Below are positions 1 to 6,121 of a stretch of 18,659 nt of DNA, piece after piece. The position numbers and the translations under genes were made by a program. Positions within the stretch are counted from its first letter, which is position 1. Each line of letters starts with the position of its first letter. The DNA is from CAISDH01 sp964398805 (GTDB lineage Archaea > Micrarchaeota > Micrarchaeia > Micrarchaeales > Micrarchaeaceae): the NCBI GenBank assembly GCA_964398805.1, contig CAYNNI010000020.1:1-18659 (forward strand), in the 5' to 3' direction. The notes under the pieces are model-generated. The model was not told the origin of the DNA and did no database searches. It saw nothing but the letters and a program-made list of their open reading frames with translations.

Positions 1-1
1 G

Positions 2-148
2 GCTACAAATGGTAATATCGTTCTATCCTCAAGATTCGCTAGGCATGCAAATCCATCCACCACCATGAGGTATATAGCCAAAGATAACGAAGACCTCTAT
101 AAGGCAATAGACTTCACGTTTGATTTTTCAAAATTGGCCGAATATTAA
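2..148 (+). CDS. Tyrosine recombinase/integrase, C-terminal fragment (gene starts before the window)
   Basis: Reading from base 2 gives 48 residues with no start, ending at TAA 146-148. The stretch RHANPSTTMRYI matches the end of the catalytic domain of XerC/D-type and phage-type tyrosine recombinases. There a His/Trp region is followed by S-x-x-T-T-x-x-Y, and the Tyr (codon 71-73) is the nucleophile that forms the 3'-phosphotyrosyl bond with DNA. About 24 residues follow the Tyr, a normal C-terminal tail length. The tail is AT-rich, unlike the G+C-rich genes further right, which fits acquired DNA. It could be an integrase of an integrated element or a chromosomal Xer-type recombinase; the fragment cannot decide. 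The fold call rests on one short motif, so it is likely but not certain. Confidence 0.6.
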   Translation, partial: ATNGNIVLSSRFARHANPSTTMRYIAKDNEDLYKAIDFTFDFSKLAEY

Positions 149-162
149 AGCGATGCAAAAAG

Positions 163-171
163 GTATATAAA
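163..171 (+). promoter_or_regulatory. TATA box in mobile-element debris
   Basis: The sequence AAAAAGGTATATAAAC (157-172) carries the same AAGG-TATATA core as the L7Ae and nuoH promoters. An expected transcript start would be near 190-193, inside the transposase remnant. It may be an inherited element promoter or a leftover chromosomal promoter separated from its gene. Confidence 0.4.
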
Positions 172-184
172 CGGCTTTGTAGAA

Positions 185-520
185 ATGCTAAGACTTCATT
201 GGAGAAGCGAAACGTTACTAATCCATATGAATGGAAGGTTCAAAGTGCAGCAGGATTTGTTGGACAGCGCTTATCTTGTGGTTCATAAAGGATTTCTACA
301 GAGCTGCGATTATGGAAAGAGGTGGTCGATAGAGCGGCTCTTCTCGTTGCTGAAAGAGAGGTTTGGACTTTCAAAGAACAGGTTTATCGGAATAGATTAG
401 GGAGAATCTGTCGGTGAGGAACATGTGAATGTCAGGAACCTAACATATGTCAGACAAACGATTATATACTTTGCTAAGGCAATAGCTATCGCATTTTCCT
501 CTGCTGATTTCGATGGCTAA
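185..520 (+). pseudogene. Broken DDE transposase, C-terminal remnant
   Basis: The ORF beginning at ATG 185 contains KRWSIERLFSLLKERFGL followed by NRFIG. This is the region around the last acidic residue (E) of the DDE catalytic triad in IS4/IS5-like transposases, where the family typically shows R-W-x-I-E-x-x-F-S-x-L-K-x-x-F-G-L. Translation stops at TAG 398-400, but the same frame continues to 520 with plausible family tail sequence (VNVRNLTYVRQTIIYFAK). The stop therefore looks like a nonsense mutation. The N-terminal catalytic aspartates are not recognisable upstream, so the copy is truncated as well as interrupted. The remnant is AT-rich and its end overlaps the L30e start (513) by 8 bases. 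I saw no terminal inverted repeat. Family assignment beyond 'DDE transposase' is not safe. Confidence 0.6.
461..470 (+). promoter_or_regulatory. TATA box for the L30e-S12-S7-EF-2 operon
   Basis: ATTATATACT lies about 47 bases upstream of the L30e ATG. A transcript start 25-28 bases downstream would leave a leader of about 20 bases. The leader contains GCTGATTT (503-510), which pairs partly with the archaeal 16S 3' end. The box sits inside the transposase remnant's reading frame. Confidence 0.55.
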
Positions 521-812
521 TCTATCCACCGATATACGGCTAGCTGTAGACAGCGGCAAGGTAGCCATAGGGATGAACAGCGTCGCGGAGTCCATACGCG
601 CCAACACCTCGAAAGCTGTCGTGGTAGCGGTGCCGAACAAGAAGGAGTTCACGCAGGAGATTGCGCACCTCTGCAAGCTGTCAGGCACGAGGACACTGCA
701 GTTCAAGGGCACCTCCATGGAGCTGGGTGCTGTGTGCGGAAAACCGTATTCCATAGCCGCGCTTTCCATCATAGAGCCCGGCAACTCCAACATACTAGAC
801 GAGACTTACTGA
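513..812 (+). CDS. rpl30e: Large-subunit ribosomal protein L30e (eL30)
   Basis: This 99-residue protein of the L7Ae/L30e/S12e RNA-binding family has the usual length for archaeal L30e. Visible family hallmarks include the early segment GKVAIGMNSVAESIR, the central VVVAVPNKKEF strand-turn, and the late GTSMELGAVCGKPYSIAAL, where archaeal L30e has G-T-S-x-E-L-G-x-x-C-G-x-P. L30e binds 23S rRNA through a kink-turn-like site. It heads the str-type operon, as in many archaea, where it usually follows RNA polymerase subunit A''. Here mobile-element debris lies upstream instead. The ATG at 513 is chosen because GCTGATTT precedes it by two bases and the N-terminus aligns with the family. Its TGA is 7 bases before the S12 start, so the two are co-transcribed. 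Confidence 0.93.
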   Translation: MANLSTDIRLAVDSGKVAIGMNSVAESIRANTSKAVVVAVPNKKEFTQEIAHLCKLSGTRTLQFKGTSMELGAVCGKPYSIAALSIIEPGNSNILDETY

Positions 813-819
813 TGGTCAC

Positions 820-1248
820 ATGGCAAACGGCGAGTTCGCGGCAAGAAAGCTCCTTCGTCAGCGCAGGCACCAGCGCATGCTCAAGAAGCCCTACAAAAGA
901 AAGGTGTTCAAGCTAAAGCAGCGCTACGATGCCTACGGCACCGTGCCGAGGGCAAAGGCGCTGGTGCTCCAGAAATTCATACTCGAGCAGAAGAAGCCCA
1001 ACTCCGGGCACATCAAGTGCGTGAAGGTCCAGCTCATAAAGAACAACAAAGTGGTTAGCGCCTTCGTCCCCGGGGACGGCTCCATAAACTTCATTGACGA
1101 GCACGACGAGGTAACGATAGAGGGCCTCGGCGGCTCGCAGAGGGGCCAGCTCGGGGCCATTCCCGGGCTCAAGTACAAGGTGAAGGAGGTGAACGGCGTC
1201 AACCTCTGGCTCGTAAGGTCGGGCAAGAAGGAGAAGCCGAAGAGATGA
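820..1248 (+). CDS. rps12: Small-subunit ribosomal protein S12 (uS12)
   Basis: The protein has 142 residues, normal for archaeal S12, which shapes the decoding centre and contacts the translocase. The body KCVKVQLIKNNKVVSAFVPGDG, then INFIDEHDEV and the C-terminal GKKEKPKR match the archaeal/eukaryotic type (S23e). Two decoding-centre loops deviate. Residues 60-67 read PNSGHIKC where archaeal proteins typically have PNSAIRKC. Residues 112-116 read GAIPG where the family typically has GDIPG; that Asp is the residue methylthiolated by RimO in bacteria. The base calls are unambiguous in the supplied sequence. The gene follows L30e by 7 bases. Many archaea have nusA between these two genes and it is absent here. 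The S12 stop overlaps the S7 ORF region, so translation is probably coupled. Identity is certain; the meaning of the substitutions is not. Confidence 0.96.
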   Translation: MANGEFAARKLLRQRRHQRMLKKPYKRKVFKLKQRYDAYGTVPRAKALVLQKFILEQKKPNSGHIKCVKVQLIKNNKVVSAFVPGDGSINFIDEHDEVTIEGLGGSQRGQLGAIPGLKYKVKEVNGVNLWLVRSGKKEKPKR

Positions 1249-1253
1249 TGCTA

Positions 1254-2000
1254 ATGGCAGAAGAGAATAACGCACAGGCCGCCCAGGCTCCTGCAGCTGC
1301 GCCTGCGGCAGCGAAGGAGCAGAAGGCAGAGGCCGCTGCCCCCAAGGCAAGGCCGAAGAGGGTGCAGAAGGCATCAACAGCTCCTGCAGGCACCGCGATA
1401 AAGCAGCTGCTTTTCGACAAGTACAGCTACGACGTCGAAGTTGGCGACGTCAGCCTGAGGAACTACATCAACCTCAAGCCCGTTGCATACCCGCTCTCTT
1501 ACGGGCGCTCCAGCCAGAGGCAGTTCTCAAAGGCGAGCGTCAGCATAGTGGAGAGGCTCGAGAACGCGCTCATGCGAGGCGGCACAGGCGCGAAGATAGG
1601 CGGCCATGTCATCCGCACCGAGGGTCGTCTGCAGGGCAAGAAGCTGAAGGTGCTGAAGATGATAGAGGACGCTTTTGACATCCTGAACAAGAAGACAGGC
1701 ACCAATCCCATGCAGGTGCTCATCAAGGCGCTGGAGAACAGCGCGCCGATAGAGGATACGACGCACGTGGTGTACGGCGGAATCTCGTCCAACGTAGCGG
1801 TGGACATAAGCGCCAGCCGCAGGCTGGACATCGCGCTGAGGAACATCGCGCACGCGACCATAATAAGCGCGTTCGGAAACAAGCGCACCATGTCCGAGGC
1901 GCTCGCGAACGAACTCCTGCTTGCAGCTAACGCAGACATCAACAGCTACGCTCTCAAGCGCAAGAACGAGATCGAGCGCATGGCGCGCAGCGCAAAGTGA
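1254..2000 (+). CDS. rps7: Small-subunit ribosomal protein S7 (uS7) with Ala/Lys-rich N-terminal extension
   Basis: This protein organises the 3' major domain of 16S rRNA (small-subunit head). The conserved core begins near KQLLFDKYSYDVEV. It continues through KKTGTNPMQVLIKALENSAP and EDTTHVVYGG and ends with NSYALKRKNEIERMARS, all archaeal S7 signatures. The first ~45 residues are a low-complexity Ala/Pro/Glu/Lys tract, longer than in typical archaeal homologues. I chose ATG 1254 (248 residues, MAEENN) because GATGATGC (1244-1251), a GGTGATCC-like site, lies two bases before it. In-frame ATGs at 1245 and 1248 also exist and overlap the S12 stop (TGA 1246-1248). The gene is followed after 9 bases by EF-2. 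Confidence 0.95.
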   Translation: MAEENNAQAAQAPAAAPAAAKEQKAEAAAPKARPKRVQKASTAPAGTAIKQLLFDKYSYDVEVGDVSLRNYINLKPVAYPLSYGRSSQRQFSKASVSIVERLENALMRGGTGAKIGGHVIRTEGRLQGKKLKVLKMIEDAFDILNKKTGTNPMQVLIKALENSAPIEDTTHVVYGGISSNVAVDISASRRLDIALRNIAHATIISAFGNKRTMSEALANELLLAANADINSYALKRKNEIERMARSAK

Positions 2001-2009
2001 GCTGATCCT

Positions 2010-4208
2010 ATGGTAAGGAAGGAATACGTCGTCGAGGAGATAACCAAGCTTATGGGCAGCCTCGACCAGATACGCAACATCGCGATCATAGCCCATGTCC
2101 ATCACGGCAAGACGACTCTTACGGACTCGCTCCTCGCGAAGGCGGGCCTCATATCGAAGCAGGTGGCGGGAGAGGTGCTGTACACAAACTTCGAGGAGAT
2201 AGAGAAGGCGCGCAGGATGACGATAAAGTCTGCCAACATCTCTCTCGGATTCAACTACAAGAACAGGGACTACATCATAAACCTCATCGACACGCCGGGC
2301 CACGTGGACTTCGGCGGCCACGTCACGAGGTCAATGCGCGCGGTCGACGGCGTCGTCCTTGTCGTGGACCCTGTAGAGGGAATAATGCCGCAGACCGAGA
2401 CGGTGGTCAGGCAGGCGCTCAAGGAGAAGGCCAAGCCCGTGCTATTCATAAACAAGAGCGACAGGCTGCTCACTGAGCTGAGGCTCACGCCGGAGCAGAC
2501 GTTCGAGCGTCTTCTGAACCTGATAAACGAGGTCAACAAGCTCATCGACAGGTACGTGCCCGAGGAATTCGCAGGCAAGTGGAGGGTCAGCGTAGAGGAC
2601 GGCAGCGTGTGCATCGGTTCCGCGTTCGACAAGTGGGCAATATCAAAGTACATCATGGAGAAGTACAAGACGACGTTCAAGCAGATTTTCGACCTCACGA
2701 TGCAGGGCGAGGAAGGCCTCAAGAAGCTCCAGGAAGTCGCCCCCATCGACGAGGCGACGCTCGCGATGATAATCGACCACCTCCCGACGCCGCTCGTGGC
2801 GCAGAGGTACAGGATACCGCAGATATGGCACGGCGACCCCGAGAGCGCGGAGGGCAAGGCCATGCTCGCGTGCGACGCGAAGGCGAGCACCAACGTCATA
2901 GTGTTCCACATAATGTACGACCAGCACAGCGGCGAGGTCGCTGTCGGGAGGATATTCTCCGGCGAGGTCAAGAAGGGAGTGGAGCTGTACGCTTCAGGCA
3001 AGGACGGCACCCAGAAGATCCAGCAGGTAGGCATCTACATGGGCCCTGACAAGGTCATGGTGGACGCGGTGCCTGCAGGCAACATCGCGGCGCTTGTCGG
3101 GCTCAAGGACCTTTCAGTAGGCACCACGCTCAGCGAAACCAGGATAGAGCCGTTCGAGCAGATAGTGCATTACTCGAAACCGGTGGTAACGAAGGCGATA
3201 GAGCCCAAGGACTCGCGCGACACCACCAAGCTCATAGAGGCGCTCCGCGTTCTCGCAAAGCAGGACCCCACGATAAAGGTGGAGATCAACCAAGACACAG
3301 GGGAGCACCTGGTCAGCGGAATGGGCGAGCTCCACCTGGAGATAATAGAGACGAAGCTCAGGGATGAGTTCGGCGTGCCGATAATAACCAGCGAGCCCAT
3401 TGTCGTCTATCTTGAGACCATCGACAAGAAGATAGGCCCTATAGAGGGCAAGACGCCTAACAGGCACTCCAAGTTCTTCGTGATCGTAGAGCCTGCAAGC
3501 GAGCAGGTATTCAAGGCGATGGACGACGGCGCCATACGCGACGGAGCGCCGAAGGGCAAGGTTGCGGTGGAGGCGATGATAGCTGCGGGCCTTGACAGGC
3601 AGGTCGCAAAGGGCGTGATGTACATCTCGAACAACTGCATGCTCGTAGACATGACGAAGGGCGTCCAGTATATGAACGAGGTGTCGGAAACGCTAATCGA
3701 CGGCTTCGTGGAGGCGGTGGCTACCGGGCCGCTCGCGAGGGAGAAGGTGAGCAGCATAATCGCGACCATCGTGGACGCGTCCATACACGAGGATCCCGTG
3801 CACAGGGGCCCTGCGCAGATAATGCCCGCGATAAGGCGCCCCATCTGGGCGGGAATGCTCGCCTCCGGAGTGCACCTGATGGAGCCGAAGCAGATCTTCA
3901 CGATCAACATACCGCAGGACTACATGAGCGACGTGATAACGTTCCTGCAGAACAAGCGCGGCCAGATGCAGGGCGTGACGCAGGAGCGCGACCAGGTCTC
4001 GATAACCACGAAGCTTCCCGTATCCGAGGTCATAAAGGGCTTCTCGGACGAGCTCAGGAGCATGACGCAGGGAAGGGCGATCTGGTACTACAACTTTGCA
4101 GGCTACGAGAAGATGCCCGCAGAGCTGCAGAACAAGGTCGTAAGAGAGATAAGGAAAAGGAAAGGCCAGCCGGAGGATATCCCGACGCCGGAGCAGTACC
4201 TGGATTGA
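2010..4208 (+). CDS. fusA: Elongation factor 2 (translocation GTPase)
   Basis: EF-2 hydrolyses GTP to move tRNAs and mRNA through the ribosome. At 732 residues it has the normal archaeal length, and all five domains are recognisable. G1 is at residues 28-36, G3 DTPGHVDFGG at 94-103, G4 NKSD at 148-151, and GSAFDKW marks G5. Domain IV carries the diphthamide-site His598 (codon 3801-3803) in VHRGPAQ. Domain V ends near residue 710. G1 reads AHVHHGKTT where AHVDHGKTT or AHIDHGKTT is the norm (D to H). Switch I reads ARRMTI instead of ERGITI, keeping the Mg-binding Thr71. Residue 104 is also His where Asp is usual. The ATG follows GCTGATCC (2001-2008) by one base. EF-1A and S10, usual downstream neighbours, are absent; a membrane glycosyltransferase candidate follows. 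Confidence 0.96.
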   Translation: MVRKEYVVEEITKLMGSLDQIRNIAIIAHVHHGKTTLTDSLLAKAGLISKQVAGEVLYTNFEEIEKARRMTIKSANISLGFNYKNRDYIINLIDTPGHVDFGGHVTRSMRAVDGVVLVVDPVEGIMPQTETVVRQALKEKAKPVLFINKSDRLLTELRLTPEQTFERLLNLINEVNKLIDRYVPEEFAGKWRVSVEDGSVCIGSAFDKWAISKYIMEKYKTTFKQIFDLTMQGEEGLKKLQEVAPIDEATLAMIIDHLPTPLVAQRYRIPQIWHGDPESAEGKAMLACDAKASTNVIVFHIMYDQHSGEVAVGRIFSGEVKKGVELYASGKDGTQKIQQVGIYMGPDKVMVDAVPAGNIAALVGLKDLSVGTTLSETRIEPFEQIVHYSKPVVTKAIEPKDSRDTTKLIEALRVLAKQDPTIKVEINQDTGEHLVSGMGELHLEIIETKLRDEFGVPIITSEPIVVYLETIDKKIGPIEGKTPNRHSKFFVIVEPASEQVFKAMDDGAIRDGAPKGKVAVEAMIAAGLDRQVAKGVMYISNNCMLVDMTKGVQYMNEVSETLIDGFVEAVATGPLAREKVSSIIATIVDASIHEDPVHRGPAQIMPAIRRPIWAGMLASGVHLMEPKQIFTINIPQDYMSDVITFLQNKRGQMQGVTQERDQVSITTKLPVSEVIKGFSDELRSMTQGRAIWYYNFAGYEKMPAELQNKVVREIRKRKGQPEDIPTPEQYLD

Positions 4209-4256
4209 TCCTCAGCAAAAGCTACAAATCCGTTTGCATCCAACGCTAGCAGGGCG

Positions 4257-6089
4257 GTGCGCACGGACAAGGACGAGCTCTACAAGGCAGCATTCCTGAT
4301 CATCGGCATAGTGGACCTAGGCGCCGCGTACACTTTCTTCACCTCAGAGCAGTACTTCTCGGCATTGGACACGCTGTGCACGTTCGCGCTTCCGCTGTCG
4401 GCGCTGGCGCTATTCATGGTTCCCAACACCGCGCTTGCCAGGTCAAGGAGATGGCGCCCCTGGGCCGCGCTCTTCTTTGCGGTTTCTTCCTTCCTGCTCA
4501 TCTACGAGGTTGCGTCGTTCAGCAATTCAGTGCCGATGGACGCCGGAGTTATCCTGCGATATGCGCTGTTCGGCAACCTCAGGTACATTGGCATCTCGGC
4601 GCTGATCTCGATCGGAGCAGTATACGTCGCAGTAAACCTGCCCAGACGGCATTCGCGCGCCGCGAGGCTCGCCGCGGCGCTGGTCCTCCTCATAGCAGGC
4701 ACGGCAGCATCATATTACCTGATGTACGCGCTGCCAGGCATAAAGGTCGGGAACACCGACGAGCTGGCTTACAACTACTACGCGGCATCCATCCTCGCCA
4801 AGGGTGGCAACCCCTACACCACGAGCATGCAGCCCATAATAGACCGGTACGGCACCACCGCGTCAGCGCTTCTCAACGGCACGTACGAGTACGCATACGG
4901 CTACCCGGCGCTGAGCTTCCTCGCGTACGTCCCGATGGTCCTTTTCGGGTTCAAGCCCTTCATGCCGTTCGTGGCTTTGGGCATGTTCCTCGTCATCGTG
5001 TCCGCGTTCATACTCTACTCCAAGTCAGACAGGCGCCCGCTTCTGCTTGCGCCGATTTTCGCGTGGCTGGTCTTCGCGTACTACTACAGCGGCTTCGTCA
5101 ACTCCTACCTCTCCGTCTCGATACTGCTGCTGCTCGCTTACTTGTGGCGCGGCAGGCGTGTGGCGTCCCCCTTGCTGCTCGGTCTCGCGGCTAGCGCCAT
5201 ACAGCTGGCATGGATCGCGCTGCCCTTCTTTTTCCTGCTTTCGTATTCGGAGCATGGCAGGAAGCGCGCCCTGGAAACCATTGCGGTAGCGGCGCTAGCC
5301 TATGCCGCGGTCAACGGCGCCTTCATCGCGCTATCCCCCGCGGCAACGCTGGGCAACACGACCTCGCTGCTCGGCCCCAACGAGCCGCCCTTCGACGGCA
5401 CAAACATGCTGGGCGTGCTCACAGCATTCTACGCTGTGCCGCGCTGGTACTCCACGTTCGTCTCGTCGCTGCTGATGGTATCGGCTTCCGTGCTATACGT
5501 CCTGTACGGCAAAACCCTCAAGCCCGTGTTCGCGCTGGTTCCGGCCCTGATATTCTTCCTCTCCTGGAGGAACACTCCGACTTACGGCATACCTTTCATC
5601 CCGCTCGTGCTCGCAGCGTACTATACAAAAAGCAGCAAGGCACGCGACCTCGCAAAGAGGAAAATATACATCGCAGGCGTTCTGCTTGCGGTTTTCGTGC
5701 TGGCGCTCTCTGTCGCGGTGTACGCGCACGGACGCTATCTCTCAAGGCCTCTGCTGAGCATAAACTCCATCATGCCGGTTGTGCTTGCGCAGTCTCCAGT
5801 TCCGGGGTCCACCTACGGCCTCGGCGGGATCCTGGTGAACGTGACCAGCAATTACCCTGATACGGAGTACGTGTCCTTCTTCGTGCTGAGCAGGCACCCG
5901 AACCAGAACGGCTATGTCCTTGGCTCCAAAATAGCGCCCATCGCGCCCAACGCCCCGTACACGTACAGGCTTGGCGTCTCATCGCCTGCGATAGGCAGCA
6001 ACAGCACGCGAATTATAGTGTTCGCCCTGAGCCGCGAATACATAGCGGCCAAGAGCTTGGACTTCGACAACCTGCTTCAGGGCAGGTAG
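4257..6089 (+). CDS. Polytopic membrane protein, probable GT-C-fold glycosyltransferase
   Basis: The 610-residue protein has about 11-13 hydrophobic spans between residues 10 and 490. The long loop after the fifth span holds NTDELAY (Asp168-Glu169), then GGNPYTT and EYAYGYPALSFLAYVP. A first-outer-loop acidic pair followed by a G-x-N-P-Y element and a Y-P-P/G-Y-P-like stretch is typical of GT-C enzymes. These move sugars from dolichyl- or polyprenyl-phosphate donors to lipids or proteins outside the cell. After the last span (~470-490) comes a ~110-residue extracellular tail, probably beta-rich. The start is GTG 4257, since no upstream ATG is available and the first span would otherwise be lost. 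No TATA box is obvious in the 48-base gap after EF-2, so read-through from the translation operon is possible. The specific donor and acceptor are unknown, and a non-enzymatic membrane protein cannot be excluded. Confidence 0.6.
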   Translation: MRTDKDELYKAAFLIIGIVDLGAAYTFFTSEQYFSALDTLCTFALPLSALALFMVPNTALARSRRWRPWAALFFAVSSFLLIYEVASFSNSVPMDAGVILRYALFGNLRYIGISALISIGAVYVAVNLPRRHSRAARLAAALVLLIAGTAASYYLMYALPGIKVGNTDELAYNYYAASILAKGGNPYTTSMQPIIDRYGTTASALLNGTYEYAYGYPALSFLAYVPMVLFGFKPFMPFVALGMFLVIVSAFILYSKSDRRPLLLAPIFAWLVFAYYYSGFVNSYLSVSILLLLAYLWRGRRVASPLLLGLAASAIQLAWIALPFFFLLSYSEHGRKRALETIAVAALAYAAVNGAFIALSPAATLGNTTSLLGPNEPPFDGTNMLGVLTAFYAVPRWYSTFVSSLLMVSASVLYVLYGKTLKPVFALVPALIFFLSWRNTPTYGIPFIPLVLAAYYTKSSKARDLAKRKIYIAGVLLAVFVLALSVAVYAHGRYLSRPLLSINSIMPVVLAQSPVPGSTYGLGGILVNVTSNYPDTEYVSFFVLSRHPNQNGYVLGSKIAPIAPNAPYTYRLGVSSPAIGSNSTRIIVFALSREYIAAKSLDFDNLLQGR

Positions 6090-6093
6090 AATC

Positions 6094-6121
6094 CGCACGG
6101 CCTAGGCGCTGCGTAGTTTTT
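6094..6121 (+). terminator. Possible weak terminator after the glycosyltransferase gene
   Basis: CGCA (6094-6097) can pair with TGCG (6110-6113) around a loop that includes the palindrome GCCTAGGC (6100-6107). A T5 run follows at 6117-6121. It overlaps the end of the convergent phosphorylase gene. Archaea often terminate on T-runs alone, so the hairpin is weak evidence. Confidence 0.25.

Noticed and set aside
1527..2321. A 264-codon minus-strand open frame across the S7/EF-2 junction
   Set aside because: It overlaps two certain genes and has Arg/Leu/Val-rich shadow composition, with no promoter or RBS.
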